A stretch of DNA of 64,000 nt from Cristatella mucedo (GCA_009760855.2 WPIO01000015.1:6536501-6600500), one strand, 5' to 3'. Shown: positions 27,581 to 36,829, counted from the first letter of the stretch. Notes: a model not told the origin generated them from the letters alone. Program-made: numbers and translations.

Positions 27581-28134
27581 TAGTCAGTATAGCGAACTAT
27601 TTTATTGTCTTCTGTTAAACTATACGTAAAATTAAGTTTTGCAAATTGGAGATGTAAACGTATAGCTTCCATATCCCTAGCAACAGCTGCCTCCTCTATA
27701 TCGTCAAATAAACCAATATAATAAGAAACTTTATTTACTTTTACTCGTGACATCCACTTTTTTGAACGTTCATGCCAACACACACCAATAAAGCCAGAAG
27801 TATTATTTTTTAGTTTTCTTTTATTCCTTTGATTTTCACCACTAGTCGCTTCACGTAAATTATTAAAGGAATTATTTTGTTTATCATTATCAATATGATC
27901 AGTCTCATTCAAAGGGAATTTACCAGTCACTATCAACCACGCCAATCTATGAGCGTAGTATAATTTTCCATCAATCCTTATTTGTTTATAACAATTTTCA
28001 GTTATCACCCCAGCTTCTTCTTCTCTAGAAATACGTCCACGATTTTCATTCCATACAAACTTACCTGTAAAAGCATTGTGTGATAATAATTCATTGACAC
28101 GTTCTCTCAGAGCAATAACTTGATCTTTTTCCAT
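27577..28134 (-). CDS. HNH-AP2 homing-type endonuclease
   Basis: 185 intact residues. The HNH core lies at about 58-105: YYAHRLAWLIVTGKFP, then ETDHIDNDKQNNSFNNLREAT with the Asp79-His80 pair and the following Asn residues. It is followed by NQRNK and a C-terminal AP2/integrase-type DNA-binding domain (SGFIGVCWHERSKKWMSRV ... YIGLFDDIEEAA) at about 112-155. This is the classic phage free-standing homing endonuclease layout. Unlike its neighbours it lacks a TATATAG motif, and it sits convergent to the coiled-coil gene and divergent from the PLA2 gene, as an inserted selfish gene would. Likely a DNA nicking or cutting enzyme that promotes its own spread. Confidence 0.88.
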   Translation of the reverse strand: MEKDQVIALRERVNELLSHNAFTGKFVWNENRGRISREEEAGVITENCYKQIRIDGKLYYAHRLAWLIVTGKFPLNETDHIDNDKQNNSFNNLREATSGENQRNKRKLKNNTSGFIGVCWHERSKKWMSRVKVNKVSYYIGLFDDIEEAAVARDMEAIRLHLQFAKLNFTYSLTEDNKIVRYTDY

Positions 28135-28174
28135 TTATACATAGTTTTATAAATGTTTAATATAATTATATAGA

Positions 28175-29014
28175 ATGTATAGTGAAGTCAAACTTGATCT
28201 ATCTGATCATCAAATTTATCTTATTCATAAATCTAAGGAACCAATTTCTATAAGATTAAAACATGCTGATTTAAGCGGTACTAAATCTATTCTTGTAACG
28301 GATACTCAAAAAAGAAGAATAGAAAAGTATAACGCTAAAGGAGTAGGAATGCAGTTGAATTTGAGTATTAAACAGTTAAAGGCAAATAGAAAGCATGGTT
28401 CTGGTATTTTAGATATAATAAATAAGATATCTGGAGGAAGAGAATTTCACTTAAAGTTGCCAGGAGGAGTAAAATCAGAATTTGTTCCAGACGGAAGTTT
28501 TAATAATACTAATAGATATAGTTATGCGGATCCGGGAACTAAATTCGCTCAAAGAATGGAACAGGGCTACCAAGGCGTTAATGATCTTGATAATCGTGCA
28601 CTTATCCACGACCATACATATACAGAGACTGGTGGAATGCCAGAACCAAGAAGAACAGAAATACGGAATCTGTCAGACCTTGTTCTTGCTGAAAGTGCTG
28701 CCCGTATTGCTCTTGATCCTAAGCAGCCTGCTTATGTTAGGGAAGACGCTAAAACAGTGGCAGCTATCATGGCAGCAAAGGCAAAATTGGGCTTAGGTAT
28801 TGGTGGAATGTTGAACGATTCATTTGCAACTGATTTCTTAAAAGATAAAGTAAACAATCCATCAAGTTTAAATAAGATAAAAAATTATGCCAGAGGCATT
28901 GTTGATAGGATGTTAAATATAAGTAGAAAAAGATATAAAAAAATAACTAACCTAACTAATTTTTATTTTTGTTTTTCGTTTTTATTTTTGTTTTTTGTTT
29001 TTATTTTTTTTTAA
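28175..29014 (+). CDS. virion phospholipase A2 protein
   Basis: 279 residues, ATG after AATTATATAGA. The first about 85 residues resemble the small internal proteins of Polintons/adintoviruses, with LVTDTQKRRIEK, AKGVGMQLNLSIKQLKAN and then GSGILDII. The PLA2 part follows at about 110-175. It has a Ca-loop-like YSYADPG, then NRALIHDHTYTET with the catalytic His145-Asp146 and Tyr149 (HDxxY), and an Ala-rich helix. This is the parvovirus VP1 type of secreted-PLA2 fold, used by capsids to breach endosomal membranes. Two adenain-like sites (KISGG-R, KLPGG-V) lie between the two parts. The C-terminal FYFCFSFLFLFF tail comes from a T-rich low-complexity run and may be spurious. Confidence 0.78.
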   Translation: MYSEVKLDLSDHQIYLIHKSKEPISIRLKHADLSGTKSILVTDTQKRRIEKYNAKGVGMQLNLSIKQLKANRKHGSGILDIINKISGGREFHLKLPGGVKSEFVPDGSFNNTNRYSYADPGTKFAQRMEQGYQGVNDLDNRALIHDHTYTETGGMPEPRRTEIRNLSDLVLAESAARIALDPKQPAYVREDAKTVAAIMAAKAKLGLGIGGMLNDSFATDFLKDKVNNPSSLNKIKNYARGIVDRMLNISRKRYKKITNLTNFYFCFSFLFLFFVFIFF

Positions 29015-29016
29015 AT

Positions 29017-29504
29017 CTAATAATCAGCAGGATTGAACTCTCCTCGTTTTACAGAGTCATAGACTTTAACTTGATCAAGCTTTAATCTAATATTAAGTCT
29101 TTCTCCAGAGTTGTAAGAGTCTTTAGTAACATAACTTCCATCGAGAACTCCAGTAATAGAAAAGTGACTTCCAAATTTATGAACTAAATCAGCAATAGAA
29201 CTGAACTTCAACTGTTTATTTTTTTATCGAAGAATATGCTTGGCTTAAGACCAAAATCAATTCGAACTCCAATTGTAGACCTTTTACTTAAGTAATATCC
29301 TTTGAAATCAAGTTTCTTACTAGACCTTTCTGCAATGTCTTTAATAGATGGCGTTATGTCTTCGGTAATGTATAACCACATGTTGTAATATTGCTTAGAA
29401 TCTTTTGAAATCCTCTCTTCAATGTGAACTCGAGCTGGTTTTCCTTTTGGAATTATGACTGAAGCGTTTTCAAGAACTACGAATTTCTTATTTTGGATTT
29501 CCAT
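29017..29504 (-). pseudogene. hypothetical protein, frameshifted in an A7 run
   Basis: An ATG after CCTTTATAGAA opens 98 residues (KKFVVLENASVIIPKGKPARVH, a beta-rich start; DFKGYYLSKRSTIGVRIDFG). The frame ends next to an A7 run near 29215-29225. In the neighbouring frame the sequence continues for about 64 residues (HFSITGVLDGSYVTKDSY, LNIRLKLDQVKVYD) to 29017. The beta-strand-rich character is the same on both sides, so this is probably one gene of about 160 codons. An OB-fold-type single-strand DNA-binding protein is conceivable from the pattern but unsupported. Confidence 0.5.
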
Positions 29505-29533
29505 TTCTATAAAGGATAAATAATTTGTTTAAA

Positions 29534-29899
29534 TCAAATTAATAATTCCATCGTTGTTCCAAAATCAGTCAATTCCATTAGTTTTAGGAATATTAGACAC
29601 CTTCTTCCACAATCTTTCTGATTGAACTTTTGCAATTGAAATGTTTGAAAAGATGGTATATCACCGAAGTATCTTATTACCTCTGGCATTGGTGGTGCTC
29701 CAAAAGAATCAAAGTAAAAACACTTAGGTCCTTCTTTCTTTAATGCAACCCAGTGATATATCGCAAGGTCTGACTTTCCAGTGTTACAAATAAGACATTC
29801 ATTCTCTAAAGGTTTCGTTAGTTCATCTCTTGCAAAGACACCTCTAAAGTTTTTTATATCTAATTCTTTTATATAATAATTTATTTCTATATCTGTCAA
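29534..29899 (-). CDS. adenain-type maturation protease
   Basis: About 121 residues of a Ulp1/adenovirus-type cysteine protease, which cleaves capsid precursors during maturation. It has FRGVFARDEL near the N-terminus and His49 in YHWVALKK. Asp64 follows in FYFDSFG, then Gln90 and the nucleophile Cys97 in DCGRRCLIFL, all in order and spacing. The frame has no ATG: it opens after a TAA beside an A8 run and can be read from the Leu codon at 29899. Its first bases overlap the end of the core-protein gene in another frame. Either the true start is lost or it is expressed by frameshifting from that gene. The catalytic set is complete. Confidence 0.88.
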   Translation of the reverse strand: MTDIEINYYIKELDIKNFRGVFARDELTKPLENECLICNTGKSDLAIYHWVALKKEGPKCFYFDSFGAPPMPEVIRYFGDIPSFQTFQLQKFNQKDCGRRCLIFLKLMELTDFGTTMELLI

Positions 29900-30215
29900 A
29901 GCTGATGATTTTACTTTTTTTTAGTTTGCCTATTGCACTCCTAATCTCACCAATTATTTGTTGTTCACTTACTCCTCTTCCAATCCTTCTTCCTTGAGAT
30001 AAAGATCCTTCACCAACACTTCTCCCAATCCTTCTTCCTTGTGATACAGATCCTTCACCGACAGCAACTGGAACACTACTTCTTAATCTAACAAACTTTG
30101 ATTTCTTTTTACTACAGATTGAACAAATTCTCTTTATCATTCCTCTCATTCCTTTTGTGCTATCTACTTCAACATACTCTTCATGTAATGTATCAGTCGA
30201 CTTTTTACACTTCAT
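29844..30215 (-). CDS. basic zinc-ribbon/core protein with RRIGR repeats
   Basis: 123 residues, strongly basic, starting at the ATG after GATATAGTGT. The N-terminus carries KCKKSTDT and then ICSICSKKKSKFVR, the pattern of small two-CxxC proteins seen in Polintons and other DNA viruses. The first CxxC has lost a cysteine here. The middle has two near-identical 14-residue repeats (VGEGS-SQGRRIGR; 42-bp DNA repeats). The end is Arg/Lys-rich (SFDRYRNKLLYKRIRYKK). It is the first gene from the right repeat and overlaps the protease. By composition it could condense DNA in the capsid like adenovirus core proteins. Confidence 0.65.
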   Translation of the reverse strand: MKCKKSTDTLHEEYVEVDSTKGMRGMIKRICSICSKKKSKFVRLRSSVPVAVGEGSVSQGRRIGRSVGEGSLSQGRRIGRGVSEQQIIGEIRSAIGKLKKSKIISFDRYRNKLLYKRIRYKKL

Positions 30216-30251
30216 ACACTATATCTCCATATACAAATATATAAAAAATTA

Positions 30252-30371
30252 AATTTTGTGATGATAGAATGTTTCCTTTTACGATATCGGGTAATTTTTT
30301 TCCAACCGAAGGTGAAACCGAGGTTGGGGAAAAATTTCACGATGTCGTAAAAGGGGACATTCCTATCATCA
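30252..30371 (-). repeat. right terminal inverted repeat, internally palindromic
   Basis: Complementary to 6232-6350. The internal palindrome is even clearer here: an arm with GAATGTTTCCTTTTACGA and a mirrored arm with TCGTAAAAGGGGACATTC around CCAACC...GGTTGG. The single-stranded end could fold into a hairpin of roughly 45 base pairs per arm. Confidence 0.9.
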
Positions 30372-30377
30372 GCGACT
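30372..30377. repeat. target-site duplication, right copy (GCGACT)
   Basis: GCGACT directly follows the right terminal repeat and matches 6226-6231. Confidence 0.88.
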
Positions 30378-30469
30378 CGCTCGAGCAAAGTGGACACTTC
30401 GCGGTCAGTGCCTCGCGGCCGATCGCAGAGCTCCCGGTTACGAATTCGCTTACTAGGCCAAGGCATTAC

Positions 30470-30526
30470 CTCCTCGTCGGAGATGCCGCTCGGCACTTGC
30501 GGCCGCCCGACCGCGAACACAGTCAT
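30470..30526 (-). CDS. possible first coding exon of an unidentified host gene
   Basis: In GC-rich flank sequence, an ATG (complement at 30524-30526) opens 19 codons (MTVFAVGRPQVPSGISDEE) that end exactly at a GAG|GTAATG donor. The setting is CpG-rich, as for a gene start. If real, the transcript would run toward lower coordinates and the element would lie in its first intron. No second exon was found and the peptide is not recognised. Confidence 0.3.
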
Positions 30527-32039
30527 TTTGCAGCTTACTCTTGTCACACCTTGCTTCGCCTTCGATCGGACCGTGCAGGATTAGTTTGAGAGGCGACGAA
30601 GAGAGAGCGAGAGCGGAAGAAAGAAACTAACTTACCGGACATATTTAAAGCTGTGGGTGGCTGCAGTTGAGAGTCGAGCTAACCTCTCGCTACCCGTAAT
30701 ACCGTTCGTTACGTAGATCAGCTATGATGTAGAGGCGGTAAGTATTGCCGTAGCTGAGCACTCCGCCGCTTTTTTCTGGCTGCTTTACCGCATTCGTGCT
30801 GGACACAAGCGTGACCAGTTAACTGTCAAGCGTGGCTTGGGCCACGTCGTTGCGAGTGGCCCTCAAGTTTCTCGCTCCGGCGGTAGACCGGCGCAGGCAA
30901 GCTCACCATCTGAGCCCACCATCCTGGGTGTAATCGTGGCTGAGCCCATGCACCAGCCGTGTGCAATAAGTAATGTACCTACCTATCATTATCCAACGGG
31001 GTCCTGAGCTCTGAGCTTCATTCGTTCTCGAACTGCATTCGAAACCCAATTCGCGATTTCCAATTGGGCTCCGAGGAAAATATGCGAATTTGTTTCCTCA
31101 GAGCCCACGGAAAAATTGGGAGAAACCGCTCCTGCATCAAAAAAAGGGGAAATATCGATTTTTGAAATGCTGTGGATCCAGGAGATGGGGGAGCATTTAG
31201 AGGAATTTGAAGACTGGGAGGATCTGGAGAAGAACACTCTTCTAGTCGCAGTAGCCTTCTTAGAATCCGTTTTAAGAGCAGCACTACGTAAGCTCAAATT
31301 TTTGCTCAATTTTATAACTATCTGATATAATTGAGAGGAAGAATTAAGAACCAAAAGAAGATAAATACTGTGTACACTTAAAGCATAACTGCACACCACA
31401 TTCATAGTAATAAAAATACGAACTGCTCTTATAAACAACAAGCACAAATTTTTCCAACTTAAGCGAAACACATACTTTCGCAACTTATCTGATTGACAAG
31501 AGGCAGATATTTTGCGCTTCCGTTTCAAATTGTGAGCAAAGGAAAACTTGGGAAAGAACGCTGTATCGCTCGCTTATAAAGAATTTCCAACCTGGGTGAC
31601 TTTGCTGGTAAGCGGTAGGAGAACCTCAGAGAAAAATCTTGACAAAGAATTTTTGTGTTTTCTGCCTCCAAGGTTTTCTCCGCTCATGGCTTGGTAGCGT
31701 GGTTTTCCTTTACTCTTGGCTTGTCGGAAGTTTTTATCTCACCCTCATCCAACACTTGCGGCCTAAAGGCACATCGTTAAACCGTAGGGCCCTTAATTTA
31801 GGCTCAATAAATATTTATGACTGATTGTGCCTTCCGGTGCTTTTTGGAACCCTTTGACTTGGCCTTTGCTAGGATTGATGATTGATTGTTACGATTTACA
31901 GGGTCCTCGTATGCCTGACGCTGGACAGTCTGAAAGGAAGTTAACCAGCAGAGGTAAAGAAGATATTCTCGTGCGAACAGCATTGACGTCAAGGGCCTTG
32001 AAGTTTCGCGACTTATCATTTTTCATTATCTCCTGTGAT
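30527..32039. other. anonymous host sequence
   Basis: GC-rich until about 30950, then balanced. Frames of up to 179 codons exist (for example minus 30989-31528), but their composition is not protein-like and no motif or splice context supports them. Confidence 0.35.
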
Positions 32040-32200
32040 CTGCGATAGCGCATGACGTAAGACGCACGCCCTTCATCTCTGGGGTTGTGGGTTCGAATCC
32101 TGAAGGTGGGTGGTTCTTTTTTGCCAGCAGCAAGCGGTGGTGATAGCTGGTAATTTTTTTCTGCCGATATGCAAATGTTAAATCAGCTAAAAAATTATTT
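32040..32200 (+). mobile_element. tRNA-derived SINE (family 2)
   Basis: A tRNA-like head with A-box-like GATAGCGCATGACG and a clear B box (GGGTTCGAATCC), then a body with CAGCAAGCGGTGGTGATAGC. Minus-strand copies with the same body word occur near 55925-56095 and 63205-63360. The acceptor and anticodon stems do not pair, so it is not a functional tRNA gene. Confidence 0.6.
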
Positions 32201-33032
32201 AAAATATAGTTGGATGAGTTCGGTTTCTTCAAAAGTCAAGGCCGAAGACGTCATCAACTAAGTACAGAGTGAATGTGAAACGTTATGACTCTATTTCAGC
32301 CAGATAAAGAAAACCCTTGAGACTGCTGCGGCTCCTGAATTGCAGCTCGCAGGAACAGGATATTGAATACGCATGAATTAGCTAATACAACTTTAGCGTC
32401 GAGCAAAAGAAATGAAGGCTACAGTTGGTGCTATATATGCATAGCTCATTGCGGTTACGGAAAAGAACTAGTCTACGTTATAATGGCGGGACTTTTTATA
32501 TCCAAGGCAGTGGCTCTTTTGGTTTTTACCACAGGTTCTTCCGCCGTCGGCGCCCCGGCGTGTATCCAGGCTTCATCCGTCGCTTGCTAGTCGAGCTATG
32601 AGGCATTCGCTGCTTCGAATGTCACGTGGTCACGAAGCACAGGCATGGACTAGCGCCGTTGCGAGCACTGGATTTGTGGCAAATAATCTAGAGAAAAGGC
32701 CTCTACAAACGATTTGTAGCAACATGCGCTATACAGCTCTGTATGTGTATACACACCTATGTGAACGCACTCAGATGCATAAAACCCTCGTAGTACGGCG
32801 GCCGCTGCTGTGGCCGTAAATTTATTTGAGCCAAAACAGAGTTAGTTTTCTACGACGCCAGGCACACTAAATGTATGCGCAGCACGTGAAAATACTTCAT
32901 GACCGCACACAAAAAAGCGCATGTGCTGTTGGCATGAGCGGCATCGGGTGACTCCTAGCGTGGTGTGGACCTTTACTTGATTTCTCCGTAATACCTTCGG
33001 GTATTCCGCTGCTATCTTCGCTGTGACTATTT
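32201..33032. other. anonymous host sequence before the LINE
   Basis: No gene recognised. The final part may be the LINE's 5' UTR, since the open endonuclease frame begins at 33033 without a clear boundary. Confidence 0.35.
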
Positions 33033-36000
33033 ATGAACTGTCCTCGGATATGCTACACAAAACAGGACCTGCTTAGCATAAGATGCGATGTCGCCATTAG
33101 TCGGTACCTACCGGCGGGCCTTCTCCGGCGGGTCAGTGAGAACCTTCCTGCATCCTGCGTTCGCCCTATCAACATCTCGGCTATCAAACCTACAACTCGT
33201 AAGTTTAAAGCGCTGAATAGTACTTGTTGCGGTAGTAGCCCACCCGCCGTAGCCCAGCACGTTGTGAAACGTCGTCCGACGGCCATTGCCAAGGTCCAAT
33301 TCAAATTCGAAGAGCCAGCGTCCGCCAGGCCAGTCGCAAGCGGTAGAGAATACAAGCCACTTCATCGCCGTCACCCAGTTGTTGGACAGCCTCTTAAATT
33401 CCGCCTACTAAATGTCCGCTCGCTAAAAACCAAGGGGTTACTTATCCGCGATCAGGTGGTCCAGGAGAAGCTAGATGCATTTCTGCTTACCGAAACCTGG
33501 ATGACGCCTTGTTCCAGTAGCTGTATTTCCGAGACCACCCCACCCGGGTTCTCATTCTATCAGTCCATGCATTCTGACAAGGTTGGTGGCGGGGTTGCAA
33601 TTGTTGTTCGCGAATCGTTTGGCTATAAAATGTGCAGTTTCTCGCATGGGTCATCGTTTGAATCGGTTGCAATCAGGTCTTTGTCAAAGACAATGCCTCT
33701 CACCGTTGTGATATACCGGCCTCCTTCTGGCTGTCTAAACTTGTTTATAGGGGAGCTTTCAGAGTTCCTCGCTAAAATATTTGTGTGTGACAGGCCGTTA
33801 CTTATTGTAGGAGACTTCAATATTCACGTTAACAATCCTAGCAACAGCCAGGTCCGCTCATTTCTTGATGTCGAATTTGTCAAACGACGTAACTGACAAA
33901 GCATTGACATGGACAAGTTTTTGAAATCTGTTTGTGATGCAGGTCTTCTTGATCTGCATTCAGACTCAACCGGCAGCCTCGATACCATCACTGATGCGAT
34001 GAACATGACACTCGAGAGTGCTCTTGACAAGCATGCTCCCGTTCGCTCCATCCGAGTTCGAAGTCGTGGAGATTCCTTTCAATTTGCAAAAAAACTCCTT
34101 AAGATGCGCCGTTTTAAGCGCAGGCTATAACGTCGTTTCAAGAAATCAGTGTCTCATGCAGATCTAGTCAATTTTAAAGACTTCCTTCGAGTTTACACCC
34201 GAAAGCTTAAAAAAACCATGGCTTCTTTTCTCATTAGAAAGCTGAATTCTTGCCAGTCGGACATTAAACATATTTATAAGACAGTAACCCATTTACTGGC
34301 CAATGCTGTGAGGTCTTACTCCGCAGATATTAAGGGCTCAGCCGAAAGGTTTTCAGCCTTCTTTACTGAAAAAATTGTGCACATTCGTGCCTCCATTAAG
34401 CCCCCTCCGACCAAAGCAATCGCCGTTCCTCAACCAGTGAACTTAATTAAAAGGTTCTCCTATGTTTCTGCCTGTGATGTGGCTGCCTTAATAAGGTCTA
34501 GCAAAAAGAGCTCGTCTCCTGAAGACCCTATACCTTCATCTCTGTGGTCTTCACTAGCAGACCAACTTAGCCCTGCCATAACCAAGATTTGTAATGCTTC
34601 TTTGGGAAAAGGGGTCGTCCCCAAGTCCTTCAAATCGGCAATCGTTAGACCTATTCTTAAAAAGCCTGGATTAGACACCGAGGTCCTAGCAAACTATCGT
34701 CCAGTTTCCCTTCTTCCTTCTTCTTATTAAACATTCTTGAAAAAATTGTTGCTTAGCAGCTAGTTGAACATATTGAAAATAATGGAATTTCAGAAACATT
34801 TCAATCAGGGTTCAAGAGGCAGCACTCTACTGAAACTGCTCTCCTCCGTGTTAACAATGACATTCTACATGGCAACGACGACGGGAATGTCACTGCCCTA
34901 ACTCTGCTAGATCTGTCTCCTGCCTTCGACACCATTGATCACGAAGTTCTGCTTGAACGATTGAGAGCAACGATCGGTCAGGCATACGAAGCACTTGCGT
35001 AGTTTAAATCATACCTGTCTGATCGTGTTCAATCCATGTCGTGTGGGGGTCAGGTCTCAGACACGAGAAGGGTCACCTGTAGAGTCCCTCAAGGGTCTGC
35101 ACTCGGTCCCTTGCTGTTCTCCATTTATACACAACCTTTGGGAAAAGTGATTAAGACCAATGGAATAGGATATCACTTCTATGCTGACGATACTCAGTTG
35201 TATTTGTCATTTAAACAGTCGGAATCTGCTGCAGCAACTGAGAAACTGAATGCTTGCCTTGCCGATATTCAATCCTGGATGTCGGAAAACTTCCTGAAAT
35301 TAAATGACGATAAAACCGAACTGCTGCTTATAGGACACCCTAAGCGTGTGGCTGGATTAAAAGGCTTTGCTCTTCTACTAGGTGATGCTATTGTGCGACC
35401 ATCACCATGTGCTCGTAATCTAGGTGTCGTGTTCGACAGCTGCCTCAATTTCAAAAGCTTCATTCAGAAGACTGCCTCTACAGCTAGCCATCACATCCGA
35501 TCCCTATCCAAGGTTAGGAGCTGTCTCCCACAGTGCTGAAAGAGCTAGGATGGTTGCCGGATGAGCACAGGATATAGAGCAAAGTTCTTACTCTGACCCA
35601 CAAGGCCCGCCACGGCTTGACTCCTTCGTACCTAGCTGAACTGCTGCATCAGTTTCAGCCTAGTCGTGCCCTGAGGTCCTGTGTGGACAATAAATTAGCT
35701 GTCCCATTCCTCCGCTTAAAGACCGTTGGTGACAGAAGCTTTAGCTCTGCAGGTCCTAGACTGTAGAACTCGCTTCTGCAATTCTTATGCAACGACAACT
35801 ACCCTCCTACTGCCGACTATGGCACATCTTTTTCAGCGGTCCTGAGCTGCTGCTTCTATGCTACTCACTTCCTCAACTGCTCTCCTAATTCTGCTATGCT
35901 TCCCACTTTCTCTTTGTTGCGTGAGACGAAGTCTGTTGGCTACCGAATGCGTACCGAAAGCCACTTAGGCTGTGAGTGGGCTATACAAAACTCTCCTGCG

Positions 36001-36060
36001 TAACACCCACATGGTCTTTATGACTTTGTGGAGTTACAGACGGAGATACAAACAAACAAA
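33033..36060 (+). mobile_element. near-full-length CR1/L2-type LINE, degenerate
   Basis: Endonuclease and reverse transcriptase of a non-LTR retrotransposon with several frame breaks. The AP-like endonuclease (about 33380-33880) shows LNVRSL, TETW, YRPP and GDFNIH. The reverse transcriptase (about 34560-35540) shows IVRPILKKPGLD, NYRPVSLLP, a QSGFKRQHSTETAL block, [27 protein letters not shown] and the catalytic FYADDTQLY, then LNDDKTELL. The C-terminal LTHKARHGL and FSSAGPRL segments follow to about 35990. The 3' UTR ends near GGAGATACAAACAAACAAAC. Breaks include a short unreadable stretch near 33896, a TAA near 34127-34129, stops near 34725 and 35000 and a frameshift near 35538. Inactive. 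It is the reference for the family A fragments in this window. Confidence 0.9.
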
Positions 36061-36158
36061 CATGTGTTTAGTGCGACGTCATCCGACAACGATTCTAAAT
36101 GACATCCCTTGTTTGGCCAGGAATAGAGGCCACCAGCTTCTTTATTATCTCTTCTGCT

Positions 36159-36374
36159 TTAGCACATTCTAAGGAGAAAATTTTTACTCAAAAGGTCTCG
36201 TACTGATTTAGATCGAATACCCCGCCTCAGCCGATTGTCAACAACGCTCCATTGTTGTTGCATGGATTCAAATCGGGCCACTAGCTCGCCCAGTAGATCG
36301 GCAACAAAGTAGGATTTGTCAAAAAACTGCTTCACTGGCCTGGCATTAGGTTTAGGATCATTATCTGGCAGCAC
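36159..36374 (-). CDS. possible host or transposon exon
   Basis: An open frame of 71 codons preceded on the minus strand by a good acceptor (TGCTGCCAG). It encodes a protein-like segment (KQFFDKSYFVADLLGELVARFESMQQQWSVVDNRLRRG) and ends in a stop. Composition is better than random, but I do not recognise the family and no partner exon was found. Confidence 0.25.
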   Translation of the reverse strand: MLPDNDPKPNARPVKQFFDKSYFVADLLGELVARFESMQQQWSVVDNRLRRGIRSKSVRDLLSKNFLLRMC

Positions 36375-36569
36375 AAAATATCAACCACAAGTAGAATATT
36401 TGAACTTTGAAAATTCAACTTGCTTGACTAGCAGTAACTTGGGTACAGTAGTCTAAACACGCGACCGTGACAACGGCTTTTCCGATTTTTTTTCAAGGGG
36501 CAAAATAAATGTACTCTTAAGTCAACCACGCACACAATAGTATGTTATTGCGGAAAGAGGCCCACATCC

Positions 36570-36660
36570 GGTATGTAAAGTGCCTAGAAAGAGATTGAGT
36601 TCTCTGAGGGTGCTTTATCAAGTACATTATTGTTATTATTATCATTATTATTATTATTAA
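36570..36660 (+). repeat. LINE/SINE tail with (ATT)n end
   Basis: The GTGCCTAGAAAGAGATTGAG and TTCTCTGAGGGTGC tail followed by an (ATT)n-like run. No body is attached, so this is an extremely short 5'-truncated insertion. Confidence 0.6.
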
Positions 36661-36829
36661 TATGAGTCACTGTCTAGCTTGGACAATATCCAAGTGCTGC
36701 TTACCTGCAGCCTATAGACTACTTACGTATATCGAAAAGGATACCTCAGCTGAACGGTAACATTAAGTGAAGGCGGGTAGCACTGCTGGTGAAAAGTCTT
36801 CTTGCACACTGCCTATTGCAATCTATCTC

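Larger units (their letters stand above)
6232..30371. mobile_element. Polinton/Maverick (adintovirus-like) endogenous element
   Basis: A 24.1-kb AT-rich insertion with 119/120-bp terminal inverted repeats and a 6-bp target duplication. It encodes the full hallmark set: protein-primed family B polymerase, rve-type integrase, A32/FtsK packaging ATPase, adenain-type protease, a double-jelly-roll major capsid candidate and penton-like minor capsid candidates. It adds PLA2, YqaJ exonuclease, an HNH endonuclease, four fibre-like genes and a cluster of small unknown genes. It is longer than typical Polintons (about 15-20 kb), mainly because of the fibre genes, penton duplicates and small-gene cluster. 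Early-type genes lie at the left on plus; most virion genes are on minus. Several genes are disrupted, so this copy is unlikely to be autonomous as it stands. Confidence 0.96.

Noticed and set aside
30989-31528. 179-codon minus-strand frame
   Set aside because: Composition is unlike protein, no motif, no splice context, and a second equally long frame overlaps it.
32040-32110. Functional tRNA gene
   Set aside because: A and B boxes are present, but the anticodon and acceptor stems do not pair and the body continues as a repeat found twice more.
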